In this document: positions 12,159-22,542 of the stretch, one piece after another
Layout of the letters: every line of letters begins with the position of its first letter
Numbering within the stretch: the first letter of the stretch is position 1
Assembly (NCBI GenBank): GCA_003988855.1
Contig: QYAI01000024.1
Coordinates: 540,608-604,607 of the forward strand
Source of the DNA: Arachnopeziza araneosa
Lineage: Eukaryota > Ascomycota > Leotiomycetes > Helotiales > Arachnopezizaceae
Direction of reading: 5' to 3'
Length of the DNA stretch: 64,000 nt
The notes under the pieces: model-generated
Told to the model about the DNA's origin: nothing
The model's database searches: none
The model's input: the letters and a program-made list of their open reading frames with translations, nothing else
Translations under genes and position numbers: made by a program

Positions 12159-14144
12159 TTATAATTGGCCAGTACTGATGAAGTTGAACATCCTCCTTAA
12201 AAGATCCTCGATATGCATTCTCTCTCTGAAGAAATGGCCTTCTCTCGGATAACTCACAAAAGCAAACGGTAAGCCTGCCTGGTCCATGGCCCTTCTGAAG
12301 CCCCAGGCCTGTGTAACTGGAACGCGCTCATCCTTCTCGCCGTGGAGCATGAGGATCGGGGGTATTCTCCCCTCTGCAGCTGCAGATTTGAACTCCCATA
12401 ACGCTGAGCCGGATCTCGTACTTATATCGATTTTCTCCGCCTCCCACGGTGCGTGGCCTGCGAGCTTCGTTTGGAAATATCCCCAGTCAGAAGTTAAGGC
12501 CATGGTGTCCCAGTCCGTGACGCCAGCACCAGCAATGATGCCTTTGAACCGCCATCCAAATTGATGTGTTCCATTTCGCACAGCTGACAGGTACGCCAAA
12601 TGGCCGCCTTGTGACCAGCCTCCTGCTACGAGCTCGGTTTTGTCCGCGTAGCCTTGCCCAATGGCGTGCTGCGTCATGGCCACGATATCAGGCTCGTCGT
12701 AAATCCCTAAACCACCTGCTGCATAGCTTGCAAAGCGTTGGCCTCTACCGCTACTGCCACGATAGTTGGGAATGAGGATGCCGATTCCGGCTGTCAAAAG
12801 CGATGGTATAAGCATATGTAATGCGTCGAGACAGTCGAAAGAGTTTGTGATACGTGCGTAAGGCCCTCCATGCATGAGAACACAGGTTGGAAGAGGCACT
12901 GTTGGTTTATTATCCAGTCCAAGATATTGTGCTGGAGTGAGATACAAGCCATCCAAGGGTTCCTTACCATCTGTAGTTTTGCACTGTAGGAATTCACAAT
13001 GTCCAAACTGGCTATCGGATAATATGCCTCCATGGTCAGATAATTTGACAGTGCTCTCAGACTGACTGACAGAAAATACTTCAGTTGGGTTGTTGAGATC
13101 GCCTTGCAGAACGACTAGAACTATCTCATTGCTGTCCTGGCGAACGCAGGCATTAAACTCAACAATTTTTTTCCGCTGACTATAAAGTTCCCTCCCATTA
13201 AGAATCTGGAGGTGATCTTCCATGCCATGCTGAACATGAATAATGATATTACTGCCTGCTTTGGCAATTGCGCTTGCACAATTCTCTTGACCATATCCGA
13301 CTCGCTCGTATCTGTAGTTTTGATCCAAGAGATTGATTGCATAGACAGACAGCCCGGACGTATGTTGCTCTGGTATGTTGTTGGTCATGAAATACAAAGT
13401 AGACTCGAGCCAAGTAATGTCCACGACCCAACTTGGGACATGGCAAATCTTTTGGGTGTCTCCAGTCACCAAACCGAAGAGTGATATGGTTGCACCATCG
13501 AGGAAGAAGCCCTCCCCATGCGGAGTACGGTGCGTGACAATGGCAACTCCGGATCCGTCGTCCTTCCAAGTAAAATCGACCACGTGCCTATTTTCATTCA
13601 ACAGTGGCTTAGATATGCCAGTCTCAATATCAAGGAGGAGTAAATTGGCATATTCCCAATTCTGGCCCCACACAGTAGCATCGTCTTTAGAGTCCTGTCT
13701 TGCCTTCATCTCAGAAGACTTCTCTGGGGAGCATATGTATGTAATGTGTTTGCCGTCAGGGCTGAATTTATATTTTGAGATATGTTTCTCATTTTGAAGC
13801 GGCGTGAGAGGTTTTGGCTCACTATCAATCAAGCTTTGAAGATAGATGGCACACGACTTGCCCTGGTAGTCTCGGTTAGAGACGAATGCAATGGACTTGC
13901 CATCTGGCGCCCATTCAGGAATCCGGTCGTTATAAGATCCATCAGTGAACTTGCGTGCCGAGTTTTGGATGCTCGTATTTGCAATCCATAGCGACTGAGT
14001 AGTGTGATCACCTTTCCTATGGTTCCATTTGAGCTTTGAAGCATAGACAACTAATCTTCCGTCGGGTGATAGTTTCGGACTTGCTGGGACGACGAGGTCC
14101 AGAAGGTCAGGGATCAAGCGCAATGATTTTGATTCTTTTGCCAT
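12159..14144 (-). CDS. S9 family serine peptidase (acylaminoacyl-peptidase / DPP5-like)
   Basis: Single exon, 661 aa. The start was set at MAKESKSLRLIPDLLDL (14144); the open frame continues further upstream but without conserved sequence. An N-terminal seven-bladed beta-propeller (about residues 1-390, with propeller strands such as SPDGRLVVYAS, APDGKSIAFVS and SPDGKHITYIC) is followed by an alpha/beta-hydrolase domain. The catalytic triad is visible: Ser511 in GGWSQGG, Asp605 in HGEKDERVP and His637 in REGHFF; HGGPYARI supplies the oxyanion turn. There is no signal peptide, so it is probably cytosolic, trimming N-acylated or short peptides. Among S9 subfamilies it fits acylaminoacyl-peptidase/DPP5 better than prolyl oligopeptidase. 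The exact substrate cannot be told from sequence. Confidence 0.9.
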   Translation of the reverse strand: MAKESKSLRLIPDLLDLVVPASPKLSPDGRLVVYASKLKWNHRKGDHTTQSLWIANTSIQNSARKFTDGSYNDRIPEWAPDGKSIAFVSNRDYQGKSCAIYLQSLIDSEPKPLTPLQNEKHISKYKFSPDGKHITYICSPEKSSEMKARQDSKDDATVWGQNWEYANLLLLDIETGISKPLLNENRHVVDFTWKDDGSGVAIVTHRTPHGEGFFLDGATISLFGLVTGDTQKICHVPSWVVDITWLESTLYFMTNNIPEQHTSGLSVYAINLLDQNYRYERVGYGQENCASAIAKAGSNIIIHVQHGMEDHLQILNGRELYSQRKKIVEFNACVRQDSNEIVLVVLQGDLNNPTEVFSVSQSESTVKLSDHGGILSDSQFGHCEFLQCKTTDGKEPLDGLYLTPAQYLGLDNKPTVPLPTCVLMHGGPYARITNSFDCLDALHMLIPSLLTAGIGILIPNYRGSSGRGQRFASYAAGGLGIYDEPDIVAMTQHAIGQGYADKTELVAGGWSQGGHLAYLSAVRNGTHQFGWRFKGIIAGAGVTDWDTMALTSDWGYFQTKLAGHAPWEAEKIDISTRSGSALWEFKSAAAEGRIPPILMLHGEKDERVPVTQAWGFRRAMDQAGLPFAFVSYPREGHFFRERMHIEDLLRRMFNFISTGQL

Positions 14145-14847
14145 GGTCTGAGTATCTTGTCTAGGAACAAGAAAAGGTTGGACCAGGAGACAACACTGGA
14201 AAGAGAAGTTAGCCACACTGTGGTCGTTACATCTGATTATCATTAGGGATTGTCTGCTATGAATCAGGCTTTGGGGAGACTGCCGGTCGAAGGGTAAAGT
14301 CAATTGGGTGCCAACTTGCGACGCTCAAGCTTCAAGCTTGTTTGACGTAAACAACCAGTACAGGACAGCCGCGGAGTGATTCCAAACATCCTACAATCGT
14401 TACGCCATGGCAACAAAACAGCACACTCCCACGCATCATATCAGGCCATATCTATAAATTCTCCAACGGTCCCCCATAAGCGCATCTGCAGCGCCAGAAG
14501 CGAATCAAATCAACAGCGTCTGATTCGTGGGTACTGTGCATAAGACAGCAAGCCTCATCAATCATCTAGCTGCATACCGTTACTTCCCGAGCCAAGAGAT
14601 GATTATTTCTCCGGATCTCCTGGGAAAAGTGAATTACGACGACAGCTCCTTCAGAACACATGATTGCGACTTTCCGTATATAAAAATGGGCGAGGATATT
14701 CTAGAGTCAAAGTTGTATAACTATCAACCTTCTCACTATACTCACTCACCTTGATAAAGCAATCAAACTTTCAATTTTGAAGAACTATTCTTCTTTGGAG
14801 ACTCATAAAACTCATATCATAATATCCAAGTTAAATACAAGCTCAAA
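14145..14847. promoter_or_regulatory. Divergent promoter region, S9 peptidase / protoglobin
   Basis: A TATATAAAAA box lies at 14677-14686, about 160 nt upstream of the protoglobin start. It is followed by a leader rich in CT and A tracts (TTCAATTTTGAAG, TCATAATATCCAAG). The sharp TATA box suggests an inducible globin promoter. No other gene is visible in these 700 bases. Confidence 0.5.
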
Positions 14848-15571
14848 ATGCAACACATCGACGCCGCTTCTTTATCCACCTCTCTCCCAGACCGAATTTC
14901 GTATCTGTCTGCATTCCTAGAGCTCACTCCCTCTGACGGGGAAGCACTCCTCGCCGCTAAACCCCTTGTCGCACCTCTCATCCCCACAATCTTGAACGCA
15001 GTCTACGTCAAACTCTTATCATTCGACATCACCGCGCAAGCTTTCGTACCCAAGAATACCGATTATGAAGGGGAGACGGTGAAGAGCGTGCAGGAGTTAA
15101 CACTAGAACATCCACAGATCGCGTTGAGGAAGGACTTTTTAAAGGTATGTTGACCTTGAGAGCGTCTTTTGAGATGGGATATGAGGCTGATGACAATAGA
15201 ACTATCTCGTGAAACTGGTTTCGACATCCGATCTCTCACCCGCCAGCCCGTTCTGGGTATACCTTAATAATGTGGGTATCATGCATACGGGGCAACCAGG
15301 GTTCAAGCATAGAGAGAAGCGCCCTGATCTGAGAGTGGAGTATATTCACATGGGAGCGTTGTTGGGCTATGTGGTGGATGTGGTGGTGGGAGCTGTGATG
15401 GAAATGAGTGAGATTGATACGGCGATGAAGAGTAAGGTGATCAGGGCCTTGAACAAGGTGGTATGGATTCAGAATGACTTATTTGCCAGACATTATTTGA
15501 AGGACGTTGGAGCAAGTGAGACGAGTGTGGGGGAGGCGAAGAAGGCGGGTGGCTGCCCCTTCTCAGGGTGA
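14848..15571 (+). CDS. Protoglobin-family haem protein
   Basis: Two exons, 14848-15144 and 15200-15571 (222 aa), with a 55-nt intron (GTATGT..AATAG). The opening MQHIDAASLSTSLPDRI matches fungal single-domain protoglobins; the fold binds haem and small gases (O2, CO, NO). His149 in RVEYIHMGALLGY is the likely proximal (F8) ligand, followed by the helix VVWIQNDLFARHYL, a hallmark of the family. No output domain is fused, unlike bacterial globin-coupled sensors. The last residues, GGCPFSG, contain a Cys-Pro pair resembling a haem-regulatory motif. Its role could be NO or O2 handling or haem sensing; none is proven by sequence. A strong TATA box lies upstream. Confidence 0.88.
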
Positions 15572-15599
15572 ATGGGTTTAGAATGGAGTAACTAGATAA

Positions 15600-16340
15600 T
15601 GCTTTTAATATCTAGGTCAAGAATTAGATAGAATGTAATACGCTTGGCAAAGATATCTGTTGGATTTTAAGAGAACTACCATTTCATAGCAAGATGTTCC
15701 AGATTCAAAGTCGACTAGTTGAATTGAGAACTCGAACTCCTTCTGTATTCTGCTTTCATTTCAAACTTGAATGGAATAGTCTCTAGAATCGCTTGATATG
15801 TCAATCCTAGAAATATGACATGATTGAAAATCCCCCCCCCCCCAAAAAATCATTGCAGTCACAGCCTGCTATGGTGATAGAGAAGAGAGTACTTACTGTG
15901 TTGAATTGACTAGTTTTAGTGTCAAAGCCACACCAGAGGTCTGATTGCATTAGCCGAGAGAAATGGGTTACTCAACAGAGGAATGACGATGTAAAGAAAG
16001 CGGAACGAAAGTAAACTTACCGTCTGAGACTAGCATGCTTGTAGGTTGCCGTTGATACTGAGGATGTGTTGATGTTCAAGGTTTAAGGTTCAGAAGAGAC
16101 GAGACAAGAAGACGTGTAATAAGTAGTTTGATGTTTGGGGTTGGCTTAAAGATCTTCTGAAGTGGGAATGTCATTTGACATTGAGGAAGAGCATCTCTTA
16201 ATTCTTCCACCTGTGAGTGAGTTAGCGAATGAGATGTTGTCTCATCTGGCTCTTTGCTATAGACCATCGGAGCTGTAACTGCAATGTGATTAGGAATGCC
16301 GTTATTATTAGCTATGAATCTGGATAATTGTTTCACCAAA
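15600..16340 (-). other. Possible spliced non-coding or micropeptide transcript
   Basis: On the minus strand two strong donors (GTAAGTTT at about 16020 and GTAAGTAC at about 15897) are each followed by a plausible acceptor. The first acceptor is preceded by a CTAAT branch-like site (CTAATGCAATCAG, about 15948). The exons so defined are short and give only a 20-odd codon frame starting ATGCTAGTC. The plus strand holds the protoglobin 3' end and a 12-C homopolymer (15832-15843). No box C motif was found, so it is not an evident snoRNA host. It may be a small non-coding RNA or an antisense tail of the neighbour; confidence is low. Confidence 0.25.
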
Positions 16341-16873
16341 ACTACGCGGCAGGATTATGTTTATGGTTTCATTTTAACGTGCTAGTCCAGGTTCAAACTA
16401 TCTTTATAACCCAGTCACGGGTAGCGGCACCATCGACAAGGACTAGTTATATGTACATTAATACTTGGGGTTTACTGTATCTAATGTTCATACAGATTGC
16501 GCTGGATGTCATTCTGAGATGTAATAGCTAACACCTGAATCTACACGGTACCATCATTTTAGAACGTTAACAACTTTGTAACTTAAATTTTGGAGCTAAG
16601 TGTCATTCTTAAATGAGCGAGTTGAATATTTGACCATTGAGATCATTTGTAGAAGAGTGCTAAGTACTATCCAACTCACATTGATTCAGATTAGTCTTCC
16701 TTCTAATGTGTGAGCATTGACACTCAGCTATTCATAGGTAGATTGTGTGTTCAACCGCCTCCCCACCTCACCTGTGTTCGCTGGCTGTTTGTATTTGAGC
16801 CCAGCCACTCTTTCATACATACCTGGCAGCAGCTTCGTGGCATAAGGTAACTATCAGTTCAGAAGAATTACAT

Positions 16874-18535
16874 TTAACCTAGTCTAACCTTCTTCCAGAT
16901 CCTCATACATTCTTGCAAATCCATAGCTAAAGATCCATGTGCTGCCGTGACTGAATCCTTTATGATAGCTAGTACAAGACTTGCATATGCAAACAATGCC
17001 TTCTTTTCTTTTAGCGCTACATAGTCTGCTCTTCTTAGACCGCCGTTATCAATAAATGCTTGCCACGAATCCAACATTGAGGATAACTCTATCGCCAGTG
17101 AAGCATCTGATACCATTTTCCAGAGTAGAACCTCAACTGCCCTTTTTAAGTCATGAGTCTCGTCAACATGTTTTTCTTTCTTTAACCAAGCAAGATTATG
17201 CTCAGCAACGAGCTTATTATCCCATTTCGGACTCTGTAAAGCTTCCACCATCCTCTGTTCCGCTCTTTGAGCGTCTCGTCGACGATTCGCATTAAGAGTC
17301 TCCACCCAATTTTCGTGTGTTTTCATATGCCTTTCTCTGACAGCTGCTGCTCTTTGGTCAGGCGGCAATGTATTTTCTTTCATTATTGCTCTCGATTGCT
17401 CTCGCATCTTTCGAAATTCTGCTTCACGCTCTGCCTCGTGATCATTCTCGTACTTGCTTGCCCATTCAGGAGTTGCTGATTCTTCGACAATGTCTAGAAT
17501 TACAAGGACGCCGCAGGGAATTGAGTCTTTCTTTGCAAAGGCAAGAACTTCGGCTGGGATTTTGTAATTCCAAAGAATTGTGGATGAGGAGGTTCCAAAG
17601 GCAGTGACTGTGCTGGCGAACCATATTCCGGTCATATTGCTTACTTCTCCACACTCGAGATGGGTGACATCTAGCTCGTCGAACATAGCGTCAAAATCAT
17701 CGGGAACTGCTGAGTTTAGACCGTTGACTCCAATCTGACACCTGATAGCTGGCGGTAGCTCCTCTTGAGCGGGAATGTATTTTGATGTAGCAGGCTGCTT
17801 TGAATCCTCGGGTAGTATTTCCTTCGTGCTGGAGTGTTCTTCAGTCTCATTCCCATTCTCCGTTTTAGTAATTGCTGTATCAGGCCTAGTTGGAGGTAGC
17901 CCTCGTAAGAGGACCCAGTAAGGAGGTAAAGATGTAGGATCTCTCATTCCCCAGTTGGAAGACCACCTGACCGCTAAAGACAAATGTCCATCGGAATCAT
18001 CCAATGGCGCAATTGTCAATACAGATTCGCGCCCATCCGGCGATTTGAGCAACGCAGTTCCAGTAGGTACCCATAACCCACTCCCTCTGAGCATTCGAAA
18101 TCCAACTGGGTCGGGGACAGCACCAAGATCCAGGAGAAAGGAGACTAGCTCTTCAAACTCTATTTCGGCTTGAGGCAGTCGTAGTTGATCGGTGTAGTCA
18201 ATTCTCTGAGTTTTGAGACCGGTATTGTGTCGTTTCCAATTGAAAGTTGTCCAAGTACCGCCTGGAATTAGGGTCGGGTACTCGCAAAGCCCCCAATACT
18301 CTTTGCCGTGCTCTTCTCGATGCAAGGGAGCTATTGTGTAACGCGGCAACTCGATTTCTATTATATGATTGATCACATCTCCTCGAGCGATTCCTTGAAG
18401 ACGGGCATGTCGAAGCATGCGCCGAACCTTGGCCAGAGTTGCGAGGGTCGTGACCGTGTTGTATATGATCGGCAGCACTCCTAAAACTGCCAGAGGGACA
18501 CCAATATACGTGATGATATCTGGCGCTGAAGCCAT
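16874..18535 (-). CDS. Unknown membrane-anchored protein
   Basis: Single exon, 553 aa. I do not recognise the family. Residues about 8-34 (from DIITYIGVPLAVLGVLPIIY onward) form one hydrophobic segment, probably a signal anchor. The following 330 residues look folded and contain the segments WGLCEYPTLIPGGTWTTF and GSGLWVPTGTALL and repeated Trp residues. Residues about 225-255 are a disordered Thr/Glu/Ser linker. The C-terminal third is charged and helical (RDAQRAEQRMVEAL), likely coiled coil. It is divergent from the carboxypeptidase gene with 590 bp between the starts. No catalytic motif was seen. Similar proteins are, to my recollection, annotated only as hypothetical in Pezizomycotina. 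Confidence 0.75.
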   Translation of the reverse strand: MASAPDIITYIGVPLAVLGVLPIIYNTVTTLATLAKVRRMLRHARLQGIARGDVINHIIEIELPRYTIAPLHREEHGKEYWGLCEYPTLIPGGTWTTFNWKRHNTGLKTQRIDYTDQLRLPQAEIEFEELVSFLLDLGAVPDPVGFRMLRGSGLWVPTGTALLKSPDGRESVLTIAPLDDSDGHLSLAVRWSSNWGMRDPTSLPPYWVLLRGLPPTRPDTAITKTENGNETEEHSSTKEILPEDSKQPATSKYIPAQEELPPAIRCQIGVNGLNSAVPDDFDAMFDELDVTHLECGEVSNMTGIWFASTVTAFGTSSSTILWNYKIPAEVLAFAKKDSIPCGVLVILDIVEESATPEWASKYENDHEAEREAEFRKMREQSRAIMKENTLPPDQRAAAVRERHMKTHENWVETLNANRRRDAQRAEQRMVEALQSPKWDNKLVAEHNLAWLKKEKHVDETHDLKRAVEVLLWKMVSDASLAIELSSMLDSWQAFIDNGGLRRADYVALKEKKALFAYASLVLAIIKDSVTAAHGSLAMDLQECMRIWKKVRLG

Positions 18536-19125
18536 GGTGTTTTCGGATTCCTCTCGCCGTATTAGATATCAAAAATAGCAAGCTTGGCTATTACTACAGC
18601 GCAGGCTTTGCCTCGGGAAAAGAAACGATATTTGAAGTCATCGCAGGATCGCGAAAGGGGGATTTCCAGCCACAAACAAAGGCAGAAAACGGCTTGCTGC
18701 AGGGACGCTGTGGAAATTTGGCGCCAGTGCACACTTGCACTCAGCCTCAAGAGGGCCCATCAGCTCGAGGTTGGCCCTCTGTCGCTGGAGGGGAAGCGCC
18801 CACTGCCCGTCGCCGATCTGATCTTGGAATATTCATCCCAAAGCAGACGGATGGGAACCGGTTTGTTTCGTCTTTGCAAGAATATCAATAAACGGCCCTT
18901 TCATGCTAAGCAACCGGCTTTTTGCGAAAATAGCAATAAGATTGACAGTGTTGCGAAACATGATCCTAGCACCGACGACTTCGCCTCGCTTCTCGTTTCC
19001 TTGAAGGAATCCCAGCCCAGCCCAGCTCCACAGCTCCAGCAAGGAAGACACCGACCTCACCCCAACAACACTCATTCTTTGTCGTCTGCTTCCTTCCTCG
19101 ACCAAAAAAACATGAATGGGCGATT
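18536..19125. promoter_or_regulatory. Divergent promoter region, unknown membrane protein / carboxypeptidase
   Basis: These 590 bases lie between two divergent starts. The carboxypeptidase-proximal 120 bases carry CAGCCCAGCCCAGC and CAACAACAC tracts before the start. An open frame covering part of this region looks accidental. No clear TATA box was seen. Confidence 0.4.
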
Positions 19126-21240
19126 ATGTATCTCATCCTCTTCTTTCTCTCCTTTCTCCCGCCCATCACACTCGCTCAATACCCGCCCATCACGAACCTA
19201 ACCACCATCACTTCCCCGGTCGACGGGAATATCACCATCAGCTACAAGTCGCCTCCGAATGGCACTTGCCAGACAGTATTCGATACACAGAAACAATACA
19301 CAGGATGGGTCCATCTACCAGGGAAATACCCCACAAATACATTCTTTTGGTTCGTTGAGGCGCGAGATCCCACAGATCAGCTTGGGATATGGTTGAATGG
19401 GGGACCTGGATCGAGTTCAATGCTTGGATTCTTCACAGAAAATGGTCCTTGTGAGGTGATTGAGGTCGCGAGGGGACAGTACGGCACACAAGCTAGAGAT
19501 TGGGGATGGGATAGAGGCGCAAATATGCTATTCATTGACCAGGTAAGAAGGCTATGTTGATTTGTGTGACTGCTCTAAGAGCAGAAAGTTGGAAACAGCG
19601 TACAATCAATAGTAGAGTAGCTAATCATTGTATAGCCAAACCAGGTTGGTTTCTCATACGACACGCCTACCAATTGCTCTCTGGATCTTCTCACATCGGA
19701 TCTCTACACTCCTCCTCAAGTTCTACCGGACTCTCAACCTGCATACACTTTTATGAATGGCACGTTCAGCTCACTCAATACCAATAACACGGCCAACACA
19801 ACCGAGACAGCTGCTATGGCCATATGGCACATGCTGCAAGGATTTCTCGGGGCCTTTCCTCAATACGCGAATGGTACAAGCATGGGCGTTCATTTATTTG
19901 CTGAGAGTTATGGAGGAAAGTACGGTCCTGCCTTTGCAAACTTATGGGAAACGCAGAATCTCAAACGGACTAATGGGTCACTTGCTCAGAGTAAAACGGT
20001 TGAGATTAAACTGGCTTCACTTGGAATCATAAACGGCTGCGTGGATGATCTGATCCAAGCACCATTTTACCCTACCATGGCTGTCAATAATACCTACGGC
20101 TTGACTGCAATCAACCCGACTCGGGCGAAGTTAGCCACTGCTAGCTTTTATACTTCTGGAGGATGTGGAGATCTCATTAGACAATGTCGCGCTGCTGTCG
20201 TTGGCCAAGATCCCAATGATACTGGTAATGTGGCTAGCGTGAATAGCGTCTGTTCAGATGCTTACAGCAGTTGTACTTCGAACGTGATGGAGCCGTATTT
20301 TGACGCTGGGAGAAGTGTTTACGACATTTCTCACTTACTACCGGATTCTTTTCCACCAAGCACATACTTGGAGTACTTGAATACGGCTGAAGTCCTAGCT
20401 GCGATTGGTTCTCCTGTCAATTTTACAGAAACCAATTATCAAGTTGTTGATGCCTTTACCTCGACCGGCGACTATGAGCGAGACTCTCTAGTACCCGACA
20501 TTGCAGCACTTCTGAAAGCTGGGGTTCGTGTAGGACTGGTGTATGGTGATCGGGACTACATCTGTAATTGGTTTGGAGGAGAAGCAATCTCACTTGCTGT
20601 GGCGGCCGCAACATCACCAGCCTACGCAGCGAATTTTCCTACTGCGGGGTATGCGCCTATAATTGTGAATACCTCTTACATTGGTGGTGTCGTCCGTCAA
20701 TACGGGAATCTCTCTTTCAGTAGGATCTATGATGCTGGCCACAGCGTCCCTGCCTACCAACCCGAAACCGCTTTTCAAGTATTCGCCCGAATTATGACAG
20801 GCACCTCCGTCTCCACAGGAATTGCTGTTGATCTCTCTACGTTCAATACTACCGGGCCATTGAACGCAACTCAAACGAATAGCCTTCCTCCCTCTCCATC
20901 ATCTACCTGCTATCTCCGAGATATTCGAGATACCTGCACCGAGGATGAAAAGAACAAAATTGTTAACAACCAAGGTTTCATCATCGATGGCGTCTTCTAC
21001 AGCGCGATGTCAGATTACAGTTCTATTGTAGCGTCGTCATCTTCTACTGCTGTGACTGTCATATCGGGAAGCGTGACAGTGACGACAACCACTCAAGTCC
21101 TCACCGGCTTCTTCACCGCAACCAGCACACCTAGTCCTACCAAGAAGTCAGCAGGAATCCACACGGCTCCTTTGACTGCGATATCGTTGGCTCTACCGCT
21201 GCTTGGCGTAGTATTGGCTCTTTTTTCTTTCAGTACATAG
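19126..21240 (+). CDS. Secreted S10 serine carboxypeptidase, probably GPI-anchored
   Basis: Two exons, 19126-19542 and 19636-21240 (673 aa), joined across GTAAGA..TATAG to give LFIDQPNQVGFSYDTP, an S10 signature. A signal peptide is present (MYLILFFLSFLPPITLAQ). LNGGPGSSSM forms the oxyanion site. The triad is Ser230 in ESYGGKYG, Asp446 in YGDRDYICNWFGGE and His508 in DAGHSVPAYQPE. About a dozen N-glycosylation sequons occur, many in the Asn/Thr-rich insert near residues 178-197. The tail is Ser/Thr-rich and ends with a hydrophobic segment (ISLALPLLGVVLALFSF), as expected of a GPI signal, so it likely acts at the plasma membrane or wall, trimming C-terminal residues from peptides. The Lys after ESYGG, where His is common, is unusual. 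Confidence 0.92.
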
Positions 21241-21837
21241 ATTCTATAAAATGGACCCGGAACATGATAATGGCGTATGTGTAGGACACGAGGGTAGGCG
21301 TAATGAGGTATTACGAAGCAAAAAAAGTACAAAAATTGTTTGGTTGATTGGATGGTTTGAGTGGTAATATGGGCTCTTGGTGTTTTCTTTGCATTATACC
21401 CTGCGGCATGAATGAGAAGGCGTTGTAGAATGGTATTTGTATTACGGGTTTGGGACAAGGGATTGCCAGAAGAGATAATATGAAAAGAACACAGTCCAAA
21501 TGAATTAACAATATAAATTTAACGAGACTTTTTTTGCATGTATTTTATCTCGAGGCTAGTTGCATTGTTAAAATATTTGATTTGATAACTACATTTTTGG
21601 TTTGTGCAGGTGAAAGGAAAGAGCCGATTGACAAAGGCTGTCAACCAGTAGATTTGTTTCAATAAATTAGGTGAATCGCATTCCCATATGTCTCCCCGAG
21701 AATGAATAGAAATTTGATGAAATGAAGAAGACTCTTGTGTTGACTTACTCAATTGTTGGAACTAAGAAACCTTTGGAAATGTTAGTAAAAGCCATATTGA
21801 AGTTCCAATAAGTTTTTTCAGATGAGTCGATGGAAAG

Positions 21838-21929
21838 AAATGTCAGATCTACGCCTTGTCATAGGCAGTTTCATCAATACCAACTTGTGGCTATGTTGAC
21901 CGTCGTGATAAAATTGATCATCATGTAAA
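21838..21929 (-). ncRNA. C/D box snoRNA, snR73-like (25S C2959)
   Basis: This snoRNA lies in host intron 6 (from 21962). Box C is ATGATGA at 21924-21918, a good C' box TTGATGA is at 21877-21871, and D is CTGA at 21846-21843. TCACGACGGTC (21908-21898) is complementary over 11 nt to 25S GACCGUCGUGA, which contains C2959, the site of yeast snR73 (human U35). The D' box is degenerate, so the exact methylated base (C2959 or its neighbour) depends on where D' is placed. The internal C' region resembles that of the preceding snoRNA, suggesting distant duplication. Confidence 0.8.
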
Positions 21930-22083
21930 AGAAGGGAAGAGAAAGAGAGGTCAGTAGCTTACCAGGATATAGAGGGCGCTATCATTTGCTTGGGATTTGT
22001 TCGAAATCGCCAAACTTGTGGCTTATCTATTATTACTGTCAGTGATGCTCAATCGCGAAGTACACTGCAAGAGAAAGAACCAA

Positions 22084-22167
22084 AGCATATTCAGTTAAGA
22101 CAGTCTCGTCAACGCCATTAGGCTTGGACATATGCTTGTCATTTGTCGGTCGAGGTCATCATAATGC
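22084..22167 (-). ncRNA. C/D box snoRNA, snR74-like (18S A28)
   Basis: This snoRNA lies in host intron 5 (from 22203). Box C is ATGATGA at 22162-22156 and D is CTGA at 22094-22091. GCAT before box C and ATGC after box D can pair as a terminal stem. GACAAGCATATG (22140-22129) is complementary over 12 nt to the 5' end of 18S rRNA (CAUAUGCUUGUC). With a degenerate D' (CCAA) one base further on, the fifth nucleotide faces A28, the site of yeast snR74 and human U27. The guide before box D was not matched. Confidence 0.82.
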
Positions 22168-22321
22168 AAATAGAAGGGAAATGAATAGAACTGCATGGCA
22201 TACCTATATCAACAGTCCTACAATCATGGTTTATTTCTAGCAAAAAAGCTTGACATTAACCTGAAAGGTAGATTAGCATATAGCCTGGCAAACTGGGTGC
22301 TTGGTATTGCTTCAAAGAAGA

Positions 22322-22413
22322 AAAATATCAGAAGGCATGAATGGTTAAATTTTATTTGTGTCAACATCGGTTACCCGGATCAGACTCGTCATCTAAAATG
22401 CTCATCATAAAGT
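22322..22413 (-). ncRNA. C/D box snoRNA, snR75-like (25S G2288)
   Basis: This snoRNA lies in host intron 4 (22445-22261). Box C is ATGATGA at 22408-22402, D' is CTGA at 22383-22380 and D is CTGA at 22331-22328. The guide TTAGATGACGAG (22396-22385) is perfectly complementary over 12 nt to 25S CUCGUCAUCUAA; the fifth base before D' pairs with G2288, the site of yeast snR75. A second guide before box D, CCATTCATGC (22344-22335), pairs over 10 nt with the neighbouring 25S segment GCAUGAAUGG, predicting C2308. Both guides are strong and target sites 20 nt apart. Confidence 0.87.
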
Positions 22414-22542
22414 GGAATGGGAGGGGTGGAAAGAAGTATATTTACCTAGTCAGGGAGAGTGATCGACATGATGCCAACAATGAGAGCTGTGATCTTGAAT
22501 TAGCTTTTGTCGAGACAGCTGTTCCGAATCTTCAGTTGCACA

